Assembly (NCBI RefSeq): GCF_013388255.1
Contig: NZ_CP058215.1
Coordinates: forward strand, 1,240,001-1,304,000
Direction of reading: 5' to 3'
Length of the DNA: 64,000 nucleotides
Origin: Methanolobus zinderi
Lineage (GTDB): Archaea; Halobacteriota; Methanosarcinia; Methanosarcinales; Methanosarcinaceae
Each line of letters begins with the position of its first letter. The first letter of the stretch is position 1. The position numbers and the translations under genes are program-made. Below the pieces are notes generated by a model. The model saw only the letters and a list, made by a program, of their open reading frames with translations, ran no database searches and was not told the origin of the DNA. Below, piece by piece: positions 1 to 8,256 of this stretch.

Positions 1-1
1 T

Positions 2-856
2 ACATCACCCGAGGATAAATCAAGGATAGTGCGTCTGCTACAGGATAAAGAGAATGTTGTAGCTGTAACAGGTGATGGCATCAATGATGCACCGGCCCTT
101 AAAAAAGCTGACATAGGAATAGCCATGGGAAGATCGGGCACTGAGGTTGCCAAGGAAGCTTCGGATATGGTACTTACGGACGATAACTTTGCTTCCATCG
201 TCAATGCCATAGAGGAAGGCAGGGATGTCTACGATAAGATACAGAAGGTAATCCTATGGACACTTCCCACCAACACTTCTGAAGCGCTTATAATTATCAC
301 TGCCGTTTTCCTCGGGTTCACAGATCCTCCACTGCTACCTATTCATATTTTATGGATCAATACTGTGACCGCCATAGGACTGGGTGTTCCTATCGTATTT
401 GAACCGAAGGAAAAACAACTTCTGATGAGGCAACCTCGTCCTCCTGATGAACCTTTGCTTCTCCCCATAATAAAACGCAGGATAGTGACTGTAGCCCTGC
501 TGATAGTAATAGCAAGCTTCCTGCTTTATTTCTTTGAAATAGAGAGCACGCAGGGAAACGTATCAAAGGCACAGACGATTGTTCTGAACACGATAGTCTT
601 CTTTGAGATATTCTATCTTTTCAACTCGAAATCCATTTATGAGAACGTCATCACGAGAATATTCTCTAACCGCATAATGCTGGGCGGAGTATTTCTGGTA
701 ATTCTATTGCAGCTCTTTATAACCTACAATGGTTTCATGAATGGAGTTATGAGCACGGCTCCTCTGGAGATCACTGACTGGATGGTAATTATACTGATAT
801 CAAGCTCCGTATTCTTCCTGGTGGAAGCAGAGAAACTGTTCCATAAAAAATTTTAA
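2..856 (+). CDS. P-type cation-transporting ATPase, C-terminal part (cut by window edge)
   Basis: The reading frame is open to the left edge and encodes a SPEDK..IV..LQ stretch before the first possible start codon, so the gene begins outside the window. The visible 284 residues hold the end of the P domain, with the hinge motif TGDGINDAPAL and the following IGIAMG and EVAKEASD motifs, then the C-terminal membrane segments. The segment with LPTNTSEA and the loop ILWINTVTAIG resemble P2-type (calcium/sodium-like) pumps, which move cations across the cytoplasmic membrane at the cost of ATP. The ion cannot be decided because the N-terminal transport helices are missing. Confidence 0.9.
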   Translation, partial: TSPEDKSRIVRLLQDKENVVAVTGDGINDAPALKKADIGIAMGRSGTEVAKEASDMVLTDDNFASIVNAIEEGRDVYDKIQKVILWTLPTNTSEALIIITAVFLGFTDPPLLPIHILWINTVTAIGLGVPIVFEPKEKQLLMRQPRPPDEPLLLPIIKRRIVTVALLIVIASFLLYFFEIESTQGNVSKAQTIVLNTIVFFEIFYLFNSKSIYENVITRIFSNRIMLGGVFLVILLQLFITYNGFMNGVMSTAPLEITDWMVIILISSSVFFLVEAEKLFHKKF

Positions 857-930
857 TAATCGAACCTCAGGATAAACATATAAAGTTACAGACCAAATCG
901 AATATTGAAATAAATTTGGTGGGGTTGTAG

Positions 931-1671
931 TTGTCACAAGAAAATTCGAACAATAAACTATACTATCTGGTAATTGCGCTCTCAGTTGCTCTTATATTCA
1001 TGGCAGCATCGCAGTATGCCAGTTCGCAGGAAGCGATACAGGAAGATATTGAACACACCATTCATACCAGCGGATATGCGGAAAAAAGGGTTGTGCCCGA
1101 TACTGCAACAATGAACATAGGTGTGGTAGTGCAGGCTGAAACTGCAGATGAAGCATCAAACGACAATGCTGCTATTATGAGTGATGTTATTGCAGAACTC
1201 AAGGCCATCGGTCTGGAGGATAATGAGATCCAGACATCTTTCGTGTCTGTGAATCCGGTCTATAATTATGATGGTACACGAAGCATAGAGGGATATTCGG
1301 CTTCCAACAGTGTACAGGTAAGAACCACGAACCTCGATAACCTGAGCGAGATTATTGACAGGTCTGCAGATGCGGGAGCAAACAATATAGGAAGTATCTC
1401 CTTTTCGGCATCAGATGAGCTGCAAGAGGATTTCAGGGAAGAACTGATCGCATCAGCGGTCGAAGATGCATCTTCAAAAGCCACTATACTTGCCGAAAAC
1501 CTGAATGTTGAAGTAATTGGTGTACAGTCCTCGTCACTAAATGACAACAACGGACCGATAGTCTATTATGATGCAGCGGAAGTTCCGACCGAGGAAGCAG
1601 CATCCACTCCCATTCAGCCGGGTGAGTCAACTGTTTCCATCTCCGTCGAGGTTACATATCTTATTGAATAA
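931..1671 (+). CDS. SIMPL domain (DUF541) protein, exported or membrane-anchored
   Basis: A 246-residue protein of the SIMPL/DUF541 family. Residues about 9-30 form one hydrophobic segment (uncleaved anchor or signal peptide); the rest is a hydrophilic domain starting with the family pattern TSGYAEKRVVPDTATMNIGV and ending in a beta-rich VSISVEVTYLIE stretch. The start is a TTG 8 bases after GGTGGGG. SIMPL proteins are periplasmic or surface proteins of poorly defined function in bacteria and methanogens; no enzymatic role can be read here. It stands alone between the ATPase and a sensor kinase, on the same strand as both. Confidence 0.85.
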   Translation: MSQENSNNKLYYLVIALSVALIFMAASQYASSQEAIQEDIEHTIHTSGYAEKRVVPDTATMNIGVVVQAETADEASNDNAAIMSDVIAELKAIGLEDNEIQTSFVSVNPVYNYDGTRSIEGYSASNSVQVRTTNLDNLSEIIDRSADAGANNIGSISFSASDELQEDFREELIASAVEDASSKATILAENLNVEVIGVQSSSLNDNNGPIVYYDAAEVPTEEAASTPIQPGESTVSISVEVTYLIE

Positions 1672-1863
1672 AATCAACGATAGATTTTGACTCTGCACAG
1701 GCAGGCATGACAGCCGGTTGTTGGTTGTGCATGCTTTCACATTTTCTTCGGATAAAAACAGACTCTTCCTTCTGTAAATTAAAGTCTTTACTGGTCTGAA
1801 TAAATTCAAGTGCACAAAATACAGGTAGTTTTATATAAAATTGAAATTATACTATAAAATCAT

Positions 1864-3342
1864 ATGACGCCTGCGACCAGGAACAAAATACTCGTAGTTG
1901 ACGATGAGGTATTAAACGTTGAGCTTATGCGCGCGTACCTTAGTAATGAGTATGATGTCATTTCCGCATATAATGGTAAAGATGCGCTGGAAAAGGTGAA
2001 GAATGAGAATCCCGATCTGATCCTGCTGGATGTGATGATGCCCGAGATGGACGGTTACGAGGTCTGCCGTGTCATCAGAAACGACTATAAAATGAATTTC
2101 ATCCCCATTATCATGGTCACTGCACTGACTTCCAAGGATGATCATAATAAGGGTATTGAAGCTGGAGCAGACGATTTTCTGAAAAAACCCGTGGGAAAGT
2201 TCGAGCTCGATAAGAAGATATCTTCACTTTTGAGGATCAAGCAGCAGCATGATGATCTGCTCACAGACCGTAACAAGGCCTATGATTATCTGGATTATGT
2301 GGGTGTGCTTATAGCTGTCCTTGATAAAAACTACAATCTTATTCATATTAACAAAAAAGGTTCGGATTTTCTTGAATACAGAAAGGACAGGGTGCTCAAC
2401 ACTAACTGGATAAGTTCTTTTGTACCGGAAAATTTCGCTGATCATGTAAGAAAGACTTATGATGAACTCATGAGGGGCATGATCAGGGTTGACGAATATC
2501 ATGAGTACCCTCTTATCATCGGTAGTGGTGAAGAAAGGTATTTCATGTGGTATGATTCCGTACTCAGGGATGAAGACGGAAATATCACGCACATCCTTAT
2601 TTCAGGTGAGGATATAACCGAACGGCGGGAAGCTGAGATCAAGCTACAGGACTATGCCAGCCAGCTGGAACGTTCCAATGAGCTCAAGGATCTTTTCACC
2701 GATATCATGCGCCATGATCTCCTGAATCCTGCAGGTCTTATCAGGTCGTTCACTGAGATCCTGATAGAGCTTGAGATGGATGAAAGGAAGAAGCATATAA
2801 TAAACAATATCAACGAGTCAACCACCAAGCTAATTGATCTGATCGAGGGTGCTGCCCAGCTTGCAAAACTGGAATCTATGGAAGAGATCGGATTCGTGAG
2901 AGTGAATCTTGCGTCTCTGCTGGAGGAGTCCATTGAGAACTTTGCTCTTGATATAGATCATAAGAGTCTTGAGATGGATACTTCCTTTGCGGAGGAATAT
3001 CCTGCCATGGCAAATCCTTTGATAGAGCGGGTATTCAGTAACTTGCTTTCAAATGCAGTCAAGTACACTGCTGATGATAGTCAGGTAAGGATATGTATCG
3101 ATGATACAGGTGACAAGTGGAAGGTCAGTTTCATAGACCAGGGCGATGGCATACCTGACAAGGACAAACTGGCGGTTTTCGAGCGTTTCAAGCGCCTGCA
3201 CAAGGAAAACATTAGGGGCAGCGGTATTGGTCTTGCCATTGTCAAGAGAATAGTGGATCTGCATAATGAGCAGGTCGGTGTTATCGACAACCCTGATGGT
3301 CAGGGGAGTGTTTTCTGGCTCACGCTCAAAAAAGCCCAGTAA
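1864..3342 (+). CDS. Hybrid sensor: response-regulator receiver + PAS + histidine kinase
   Basis: A 492-residue soluble signalling protein. Residues 8-125 are a receiver domain with the acidic pair D13/D14, phosphoacceptor D56 (LLDVMMP), T86 and K108. Residues about 140-260 are a PAS domain (ending in GEDITERREAE). A dimerisation/phosphotransfer helix has the H-box histidine H284 in DIMRHDLLNP, and the C-terminal HATPase has N-box NLLSNAVKYT and G-boxes DQGDGIPD and GSGIGLAIVK. No membrane segment is visible, so it probably senses a cytoplasmic cue. A receiver placed before the kinase is common in methanogen kinases and suggests it sits inside a phosphorelay. No partner is adjacent. Confidence 0.9.
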   Translation: MTPATRNKILVVDDEVLNVELMRAYLSNEYDVISAYNGKDALEKVKNENPDLILLDVMMPEMDGYEVCRVIRNDYKMNFIPIIMVTALTSKDDHNKGIEAGADDFLKKPVGKFELDKKISSLLRIKQQHDDLLTDRNKAYDYLDYVGVLIAVLDKNYNLIHINKKGSDFLEYRKDRVLNTNWISSFVPENFADHVRKTYDELMRGMIRVDEYHEYPLIIGSGEERYFMWYDSVLRDEDGNITHILISGEDITERREAEIKLQDYASQLERSNELKDLFTDIMRHDLLNPAGLIRSFTEILIELEMDERKKHIINNINESTTKLIDLIEGAAQLAKLESMEEIGFVRVNLASLLEESIENFALDIDHKSLEMDTSFAEEYPAMANPLIERVFSNLLSNAVKYTADDSQVRICIDDTGDKWKVSFIDQGDGIPDKDKLAVFERFKRLHKENIRGSGIGLAIVKRIVDLHNEQVGVIDNPDGQGSVFWLTLKKAQ

Positions 3343-3412
3343 TCCGGAACCCTGCGGAAGCTATTTTTGCGATATAAGTAAAATATTGCTTACTATCGAC
3401 TCTATTTTCGAA

Positions 3413-3422
3413 ACTTATATAT
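3413..3422 (+). promoter_or_regulatory. TATA box of mch
   Basis: ACTTATATAT lies about 50 bases before the mch start, preceded by the palindrome TTTCGAAA (3406-3413), which could serve as a BRE. Transcription would start near 3443, giving a leader of about 27 bases with the ribosome site GAGTGAT. An inverted repeat AGTAA-N8-TTACT lies just upstream (about 3377-3395). Confidence 0.55.
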
Positions 3423-3469
3423 TCTCCCCTGCCTAATGACACTCGATTAACTGCATAAGAGTGATAAAC

Positions 3470-4432
3470 GTGATAAGTGTCAACGAAAAGGGACTTGCTA
3501 TTATTGATGAGATGCTCGACTGGGAAGAGGACCTTAAGGTAAAATCCACAGAACTTGAAAATGGTGCAACCATCATTGACTGTGGTGTAAACATGGAAGG
3601 TGGCTATGATGCAGGAATGTATCTGTCACGTCTTTGTCTTGCAGACCTTGCAGACCTCAGCTACACCAAGTTCGATCTCGACGGACTTCCTGTTCCTGCA
3701 ATACAGGTAGCAACAGACCACCCCACAATTGCATGTATGGCATCACAGTATGCCGGATGGAGAATTGCAGTAGGCAAGTACTTCGGAATGGGTTCAGGTC
3801 CTGCAAGGGCTCTTGGTCTCAAGCCAAAGGAGCTCTATGAAGAGATAGGTTACAAGGATGATTCCGAGTTCGCTGTACTTATAATGGAATCCAGTGAGCT
3901 TCCGAACGAGGAAGTAGTCGAGTACATCGCAAAGCACTGCAGTGTAGACACTGAGAATGTTTACATTGCTGTTGCACCTACAGCTTCCATTGCAGGCAGT
4001 GTACAGATCTCCGCCCGTATCGTTGAGACCGGTATCCACAAGCTCGAATCCATCGGCTACGATATCAACACAATCCAGAGTGGTTTCGGAGTTGCACCGA
4101 TCGCACCTATTGTAGGAGATGACACAAAGTGCATGGGTTCAACCAACGACTGTATCATCTACTGCGGTGAGACCTACTACACCGTTGAGTACGGAGATGC
4201 AGACAAGCTTGAAGACTACGTTAAGAAAGCACCATCCACAACCTCAAGGGATTTCGGAAAACCATTCTATACCACATTCAAGGAAGCAGGATTCGACTTC
4301 TTCAAGGTGGATGCAGGAATGTTCGCACCCGCAAAGATCACCATCAACGACAGGAAGACCAAGAAGTCATTCACAAGCGGAAGGATCAACCCTGGCATTC
4401 TGCTCGAATCCTTTGGTGTCAAGGAAGTCTGA
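3470..4432 (+). CDS. mch: Methenyltetrahydromethanopterin cyclohydrolase
   Basis: Catalyses the reversible hydrolysis of methenyl-H4MPT to N5-formyl-H4MPT, a cytoplasmic step of the C1 pathway of methanogenesis (oxidative direction in methylotrophic growth). The 320-residue sequence matches the family throughout: [73 protein letters not shown] and DAGMFAPA. I chose the second GTG (3470) because GAGTGAT sits 4 bases before it and the product then begins MISVNEKG like Methanosarcina Mch; a GTG at 3461 would add three residues. It has its own promoter and is followed by a hairpin with a T-run. Confidence 0.97.
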   Translation: MISVNEKGLAIIDEMLDWEEDLKVKSTELENGATIIDCGVNMEGGYDAGMYLSRLCLADLADLSYTKFDLDGLPVPAIQVATDHPTIACMASQYAGWRIAVGKYFGMGSGPARALGLKPKELYEEIGYKDDSEFAVLIMESSELPNEEVVEYIAKHCSVDTENVYIAVAPTASIAGSVQISARIVETGIHKLESIGYDINTIQSGFGVAPIAPIVGDDTKCMGSTNDCIIYCGETYYTVEYGDADKLEDYVKKAPSTTSRDFGKPFYTTFKEAGFDFFKVDAGMFAPAKITINDRKTKKSFTSGRINPGILLESFGVKEV

Positions 4433-4455
4433 TTTTAAAAAAGTATATTCTCAAC

Positions 4456-4485
4456 GTACAACCAATAGGTTGTACTCTTTTTTCT
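4456..4485 (+). terminator. Hairpin plus T-tract after mch
   Basis: Perfect 8-bp inverted repeat GTACAACC (4456-4463) and GGTTGTAC (4468-4475) with loop AATA, followed by TCTTTTTTCT. It lies 23 bases after the mch stop. It looks like an intrinsic terminator or an mRNA 3'-end stabiliser that separates mch from the next gene. Confidence 0.65.
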
Positions 4486-4504
4486 AGTTTTTTTGGGTGG
4501 AATA

Positions 4505-4978
4505 ATGAAAACGATTAATACCTCACAAGGCATTGGCGGTCAGCTGACCGAGTTCAGAAAACTTGTCGATAAATCCGGGAAGATAACTTTTGTAGGAACT
4601 GCCGGTTTCTGTACTCCCTTTGCAGAGCTGATGGCATTTGTTCTGAGAAAAACCGATAAAAAAATGGCATTCATCCCTGACCTGAAATTCGAGGAAGCAA
4701 GATCAATTGTTTCAACATCACATGGAATGCAGGTTGGTGATTCCACTAATCCTCATGCAGATACTGTTGTACTCCTGGGAGGGTTGGCAATGCCAAAAAC
4801 CGGAATAGAAGCCGAACAGATGAAGGAGATGACAGATCGGATACTTGATGGTTCAGATGAAAAGCTCATAATCGGTGTCTGCTTCCAGTCTGTTTTCCAG
4901 AAGATGAACTGGACTGAAACCATCGATTTTGATTACATTATCGATGCTGATCTGACAAATGAGTTGCTGGAAGTTTAA
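4505..4978 (+). CDS. DUF2124 family protein
   Basis: A 157-residue cytoplasmic protein of the methanogen family DUF2124. Recognisable parts are KITFVGTAGFCTPFAEL near the N-terminus, a central ADTVVLLGGLAMPKTG and the end segment IGVCFQSVFQKMNW. The alternating beta/alpha pattern and glycine-rich turns suggest a Rossmann-like fold, but no function is known. The ATG at 4505 follows GGGTGG by 5 bases; an in-frame TTG at 4493 is less likely. It lies downstream of mch across a terminator-like hairpin and may be read in part from the mch promoter. Confidence 0.85.
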   Translation: MKTINTSQGIGGQLTEFRKLVDKSGKITFVGTAGFCTPFAELMAFVLRKTDKKMAFIPDLKFEEARSIVSTSHGMQVGDSTNPHADTVVLLGGLAMPKTGIEAEQMKEMTDRILDGSDEKLIIGVCFQSVFQKMNWTETIDFDYIIDADLTNELLEV

Positions 4979-5011
4979 TTCTTTGTACAGATCATATTTT
5001 TTTATTTTAAT

Positions 5012-6034
5012 CTAATTTATCCACGCATCCACAACAACATGCCAGACCCCAGGCGAATACTTCTTGACCCTGCGACAATCCTTTATCTCAACCCGTCTCC
5101 CCTCACTTAAAGCCGCCTCTTTTATACGGGACACCGGCCTGTCAAATACAAGGGATTCAGGTGTTGTCTCATGATAATGCAGCATCCCTCCTTTCTGTTT
5201 GATAGCACGAAGGCCGTATTCAAGATAATGGTGTGTTGTGCCCACATAGCCCATGATTACCCTGTCTGCGACATTTTCCGGCGTAAGCTCGGCACAGTCC
5301 CCGTTTCTGGCTTCAATAATGTCGTCTGCATGATTCAGTGAAACATTTTCCTTTAGATATGCGAAAGATTCCGGATTCAGTTCAATGGAGATTATCTTAC
5401 GCGGCTTTGCATGCACTGCGATGGGAATTGAAAAGTATCCTATGCCAGCGAACATATCAACTATCGTTTCGTCGGAACCCACGCTGCTCATAAGCTTTTT
5501 CTCGTAAAGGTTTCCCTTTGAGAACATTACCTTCGTGACATCAAGCTTGAACAAACATCCATTTTCTTTATGTACGGTTTCAGTGGACGAGCCTGCAAGT
5601 ATCTCTCTTTTCGGTTGTCTGAGCTGCCCCTCTATACCGAGGTCTCTTACAACGGTGTTGGATGAAGGATAGAACTCGAGTAACTTCTCAGCGATCAGAT
5701 GTTTATGATTCTCAATACGGGCATCAATACTGACAACGATGATATCCCCGAGTATCTGCCATCCTGACGGTGCCAGCTTGATATACTCAGGAGGCATCAG
5801 TCCGCATAGTGTTTCTTTGAAGGATTTTGTTTTCCTGTAGTATTCGGGGTCTTCCTGCTCGAAGGTTTCTATTCCTCTTACCTGATCTTTCACCGGGATT
5901 TCGAGGAAGAGTTGTCCGTTGATCGTCTTTTTCTTTATCTTGCGATCAAGGTCAATCAGGCCGTTTTCCAGAAGATCCTGCCTGAGGTCCTCCGCCGCAT
6001 CTGCGCGCACACTGACAACTTTTGTCATGCTCAT
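5012..6034 (-). CDS. taw2: tRNA(Phe) 4-demethylwyosine aminocarboxypropyltransferase (Taw2/TYW2)
   Basis: Transfers the 3-amino-3-carboxypropyl group of S-adenosylmethionine to imG-14 at position 37 of tRNA-Phe, the third step of wyosine synthesis. About 340 residues. The SAM-binding motif is DMFAGIGYFSIP, followed by IISIELNPESF. At motif IV the Trm5-type NxP signature is replaced by VIMGYVGTTHHYL, followed by MLHYHETTPE and YSPGVWHVVVD; this combination is typical of the archaeal TYW2 branch rather than the Trm5 m1G37 methyltransferase. Starts possible at ATG 6034 or ATG 6028. It is divergent from the MsvR-like gene, with about 105 bases between. Confidence 0.82.
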   Translation of the reverse strand: MSMTKVVSVRADAAEDLRQDLLENGLIDLDRKIKKKTINGQLFLEIPVKDQVRGIETFEQEDPEYYRKTKSFKETLCGLMPPEYIKLAPSGWQILGDIIVVSIDARIENHKHLIAEKLLEFYPSSNTVVRDLGIEGQLRQPKREILAGSSTETVHKENGCLFKLDVTKVMFSKGNLYEKKLMSSVGSDETIVDMFAGIGYFSIPIAVHAKPRKIISIELNPESFAYLKENVSLNHADDIIEARNGDCAELTPENVADRVIMGYVGTTHHYLEYGLRAIKQKGGMLHYHETTPESLVFDRPVSRIKEAALSEGRRVEIKDCRRVKKYSPGVWHVVVDAWIN

Positions 6035-6090
6035 CAATTAGATCCGAATTGTGTTTTTTAAGGTAGGTTTAAATGCTTTTCAAGTATTTA

Positions 6091-6106
6091 TTCGTTAGGC
6101 AGCGAA
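6091..6106. promoter_or_regulatory. Imperfect palindrome upstream of the msvR-like gene
   Basis: TTCGTTAGGCAGCGAA: outer arms TTCG/CGAA are perfect and the next pair TT/AG matches at one of two positions. It lies three bases before the TATA box of the MsvR-like gene. Known MsvR proteins bind TTCG...CGAA-type boxes in their own promoters, so this is a likely autoregulatory site. That role is inferred from position and sequence. Confidence 0.55.
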
Positions 6107-6108
6107 CA

Positions 6109-6116
6109 TTTATATA
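6109..6116 (+). promoter_or_regulatory. TATA box of the msvR-like gene
   Basis: TTTATATA matches the archaeal consensus. A transcription start 22-27 bases downstream would fall at about 6136-6141, practically at the ATG (6141), so the mRNA is probably leaderless; no Shine-Dalgarno is seen before the ATG. Confidence 0.6.
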
Positions 6117-6140
6117 CATTGTCTATTAATTAAGTACTGC

Positions 6141-6875
6141 ATGAATAATGGAGACAGTACTGCAATCTTTTCCACAGAAGCGGGTTTCATTGCGTTGAAC
6201 GGTTCTGTCAAGATACAGATTCTGGAATTTTTGAAAAACGGATCAAAGTCCTTTGATGAAATAGTTAACCACACCGGGAAGGCTAAAGCTACTATCTCTG
6301 TTCATCTCAAAGACCTCAGATCCTGCAGCCTGCTGAATGAGCAGGTGGATCCTGATGACAGGCGCAAGAAGATATATTCTCTGAAATGTCACTATGTTGC
6401 GTGCTCACAGGAACCAGGGCTCAAACACTATCTTGACATGCTGGATCTAATATCTTCCACCGATTTCCCGAAATTCGGCAGTCTCTTATGCGTTTTCCAT
6501 GCAGTACAGTACGGTTTTCTCGCCAACGGGATAAACTGCGATCCAATCATGCGCAATATCGGCCGGGACATTGGCAAGAGTTTTGCGCATAATTTAAAAT
6601 CAACGGAACCTGATGAGCTTTTTGAGGAAATGGAAGAGTTCTGGGAAAAAAATGACATCGGTAAATTTTCTGTTTTGAGTAAAGAACCCCTGAAGCTTGA
6701 GGTTCACGATTTCTTTGGATGCAGGTCACTTCCGATCAAAACCAAAGTCCTGTGCACCTTCGTAAAAGGTGTCTTTGAAGGAGTTTTCAGTGACAAGTTC
6801 GCAATAGATTGCACCATGGAAAACTTATCTTCCTGCAATCACAACTGCGATCCCTGTATACTTATAATGAAATAG
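6141..6875 (+). CDS. MsvR-type redox-responsive regulator (wHTH + V4R)
   Basis: A 244-residue methanogen regulator. Residues about 15-85 are an ArsR-like winged helix (ATISVHLKDLRSCSLL, wing DDRRKKIYSL). Residues about 110-240 are a V4R domain with many cysteines: C194, C205, C224, C232, C236 and C239. In characterised MsvR proteins, V4R cysteines at nearly the same positions form disulfides on oxidation and change DNA binding at the protein's own promoter. The cluster CNHNCDPC could also bind a metal. The gene is divergent from taw2 and convergent with the DUF2110 gene. Redox sensing is inferred from the family; the gene symbol is withheld because V4R paralogues exist. Confidence 0.82.
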   Translation: MNNGDSTAIFSTEAGFIALNGSVKIQILEFLKNGSKSFDEIVNHTGKAKATISVHLKDLRSCSLLNEQVDPDDRRKKIYSLKCHYVACSQEPGLKHYLDMLDLISSTDFPKFGSLLCVFHAVQYGFLANGINCDPIMRNIGRDIGKSFAHNLKSTEPDELFEEMEEFWEKNDIGKFSVLSKEPLKLEVHDFFGCRSLPIKTKVLCTFVKGVFEGVFSDKFAIDCTMENLSSCNHNCDPCILIMK

Positions 6876-6876
6876 T

Positions 6877-7560
6877 TCAGGAAGCCTTTATTACTCCCAG
6901 CTCTCCACTGACAAAACTTCCGATAGCTGAAACTATGCCCGGTCCCTCTGTATCTTCACGGCAGGTGATGATATGCTCCATGAGACCAAGACGTTCGATC
7001 CCGAAGATATCCCTGGCATGGCCTGTTCTTTTTATTGCAGCCTTGAGTTCCGAACGGGTAACGGCATTTGCAATAACATGGTCATAGCCGGATTTCTTCC
7101 AGTCCCACAGGGTGTCCACCTGTTTTTTTGTGAATGTTCCAAGAAGTTCGTCAACATTCTCGATCTCGATCTCAACAGGCAGATGACCGATCAGGCCAAA
7201 ACGTGCTGCTATCTGACGGGTATTGCCTGTTCCTAATACCCCTAGCCTGTTTTCAGGTATGGTTATAAGTTCGCCGATATCAATCACTATGCGATCATCC
7301 TCTATCCGGCGTATAAAGCCTTTGCAGACATCTCCTGATTTTACTTCTTTTACAGGTCTGCCATACTTGTCTGCAAGAAAATTTGCTGCGAACTCCTCAT
7401 CCTCACCGGAGATCTCCAGAGCCAGCCAGCCGTCTTCAGAAACAGAATAAGTGGCTGATGCATCGAGGTCCTTTAGTTCATTATCTATAAGAACCTGTGC
7501 CGAATGTATTGCACGTTCCGTATTGCCGTAGATCTTGATAAGTAATTGTAAGCCTATCAT
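6877..7560 (-). CDS. DUF2110 family protein
   Basis: A 227-residue archaeal conserved protein (DUF2110) of unknown function. It is soluble, with a central segment (GDVCKGFIRRIEDDRIVIDIG) that reads like a small beta-barrel of the S1/OB kind, flanked by alpha/beta regions. The ATG at 7560 starts two bases after the TGA of the upstream MarR-like gene, with GGTTGATC before it, so the two are almost certainly co-translated. An in-frame TTG at 7566 would overlap the upstream gene. The partner suggests a regulatory role, but nothing in the sequence proves it. Confidence 0.83.
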   Translation of the reverse strand: MIGLQLLIKIYGNTERAIHSAQVLIDNELKDLDASATYSVSEDGWLALEISGEDEEFAANFLADKYGRPVKEVKSGDVCKGFIRRIEDDRIVIDIGELITIPENRLGVLGTGNTRQIAARFGLIGHLPVEIEIENVDELLGTFTKKQVDTLWDWKKSGYDHVIANAVTRSELKAAIKRTGHARDIFGIERLGLMEHIITCREDTEGPGIVSAIGSFVSGELGVIKAS

Positions 7561-7562
7561 GA

Positions 7563-8144
7563 TCAACCGGTTTTGACTTTCTGCTTCATAACACTGTCGA
7601 ACATATCCTGCATCTCGGACAATTTGTCCAGTGAATCATCGTCTATGTCATCTTCGGACTGTTCGATGGCACTGATGAGAAGCTGGATGTCACGACTGAA
7701 AGGCCCTATCTTCCTTTGTACGGAAGCAAAGTCAGAACCGTTGTTCTGCACTTCATTATAGATCGAGCTTATGCTGGTGTACAGCCTTTCTATCCTGTCG
7801 TGTATGGTGTCTGAATCAATATCTGCTGACGGATCGTTCTCTGCTTCAGCTTCTTCCAGGCTCTCTGACATCTCGCCTTCGAGTGCAATGATCAGATCCT
7901 TTAATGCGTCTACAACTTTGTAGCCATGTTCGGTCAGCTCCACGTATTTTACGCGACCTTCGACTGAGAACTGAACAAGACCATGATCTTCCATTTTTGA
8001 CAGGATCTTTGTTGTATGGGCAAAAGTCGAATTTATTTCCTTGGTTATAACAGATGCATATGTCTTCTGGAAAGACCATATCGCAAGGAGTGCAAGAACC
8101 GGTTTCTCTTGCAAAAAAAGTTGTTCTGCATATTCTTTTGTCAT
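7563..8144 (-). CDS. MarR/PadR-like winged-helix regulator with acidic C-terminal helix region
   Basis: A 193-residue DNA-binding protein. Residues about 10-85 form a winged helix (ALLAIWSFQKTYASVITKEI, KILSKMEDHGLV, wing EGRVKYVELTEHG). The rest is an acidic alpha-helical region, probably for oligomerisation. I use the ATG at 8144, after GGGG, rather than the upstream TTG at 8159. The gene forms a two-gene unit with DUF2110 and lies downstream of trm1 on the same strand. Its promoter region (about 8150-8256) is very AT-rich with overlapping TATA-like stretches, so I cannot single out one box. Target genes unknown. Confidence 0.8.
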   Translation of the reverse strand: MTKEYAEQLFLQEKPVLALLAIWSFQKTYASVITKEINSTFAHTTKILSKMEDHGLVQFSVEGRVKYVELTEHGYKVVDALKDLIIALEGEMSESLEEAEAENDPSADIDSDTIHDRIERLYTSISSIYNEVQNNGSDFASVQRKIGPFSRDIQLLISAIEQSEDDIDDDSLDKLSEMQDMFDSVMKQKVKTG

Positions 8145-8256
8145 CGTTTTCCCCTTCAATCCTAAAATAGGAAATAATGTAATTAGTTTATAATGATAAT
8201 TAGATCCTCTATTATATATTAATGTATATATCTATACCTAAAAATAGTATATATGT

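Noticed and set aside
5012-6034. tRNA (guanine37-N1)-methyltransferase Trm5
   Set aside because: SAM domain fits, but motif IV (GYVGTTHHYL) and the HYHETTPE / PGVWHVV segments match the TYW2 branch.
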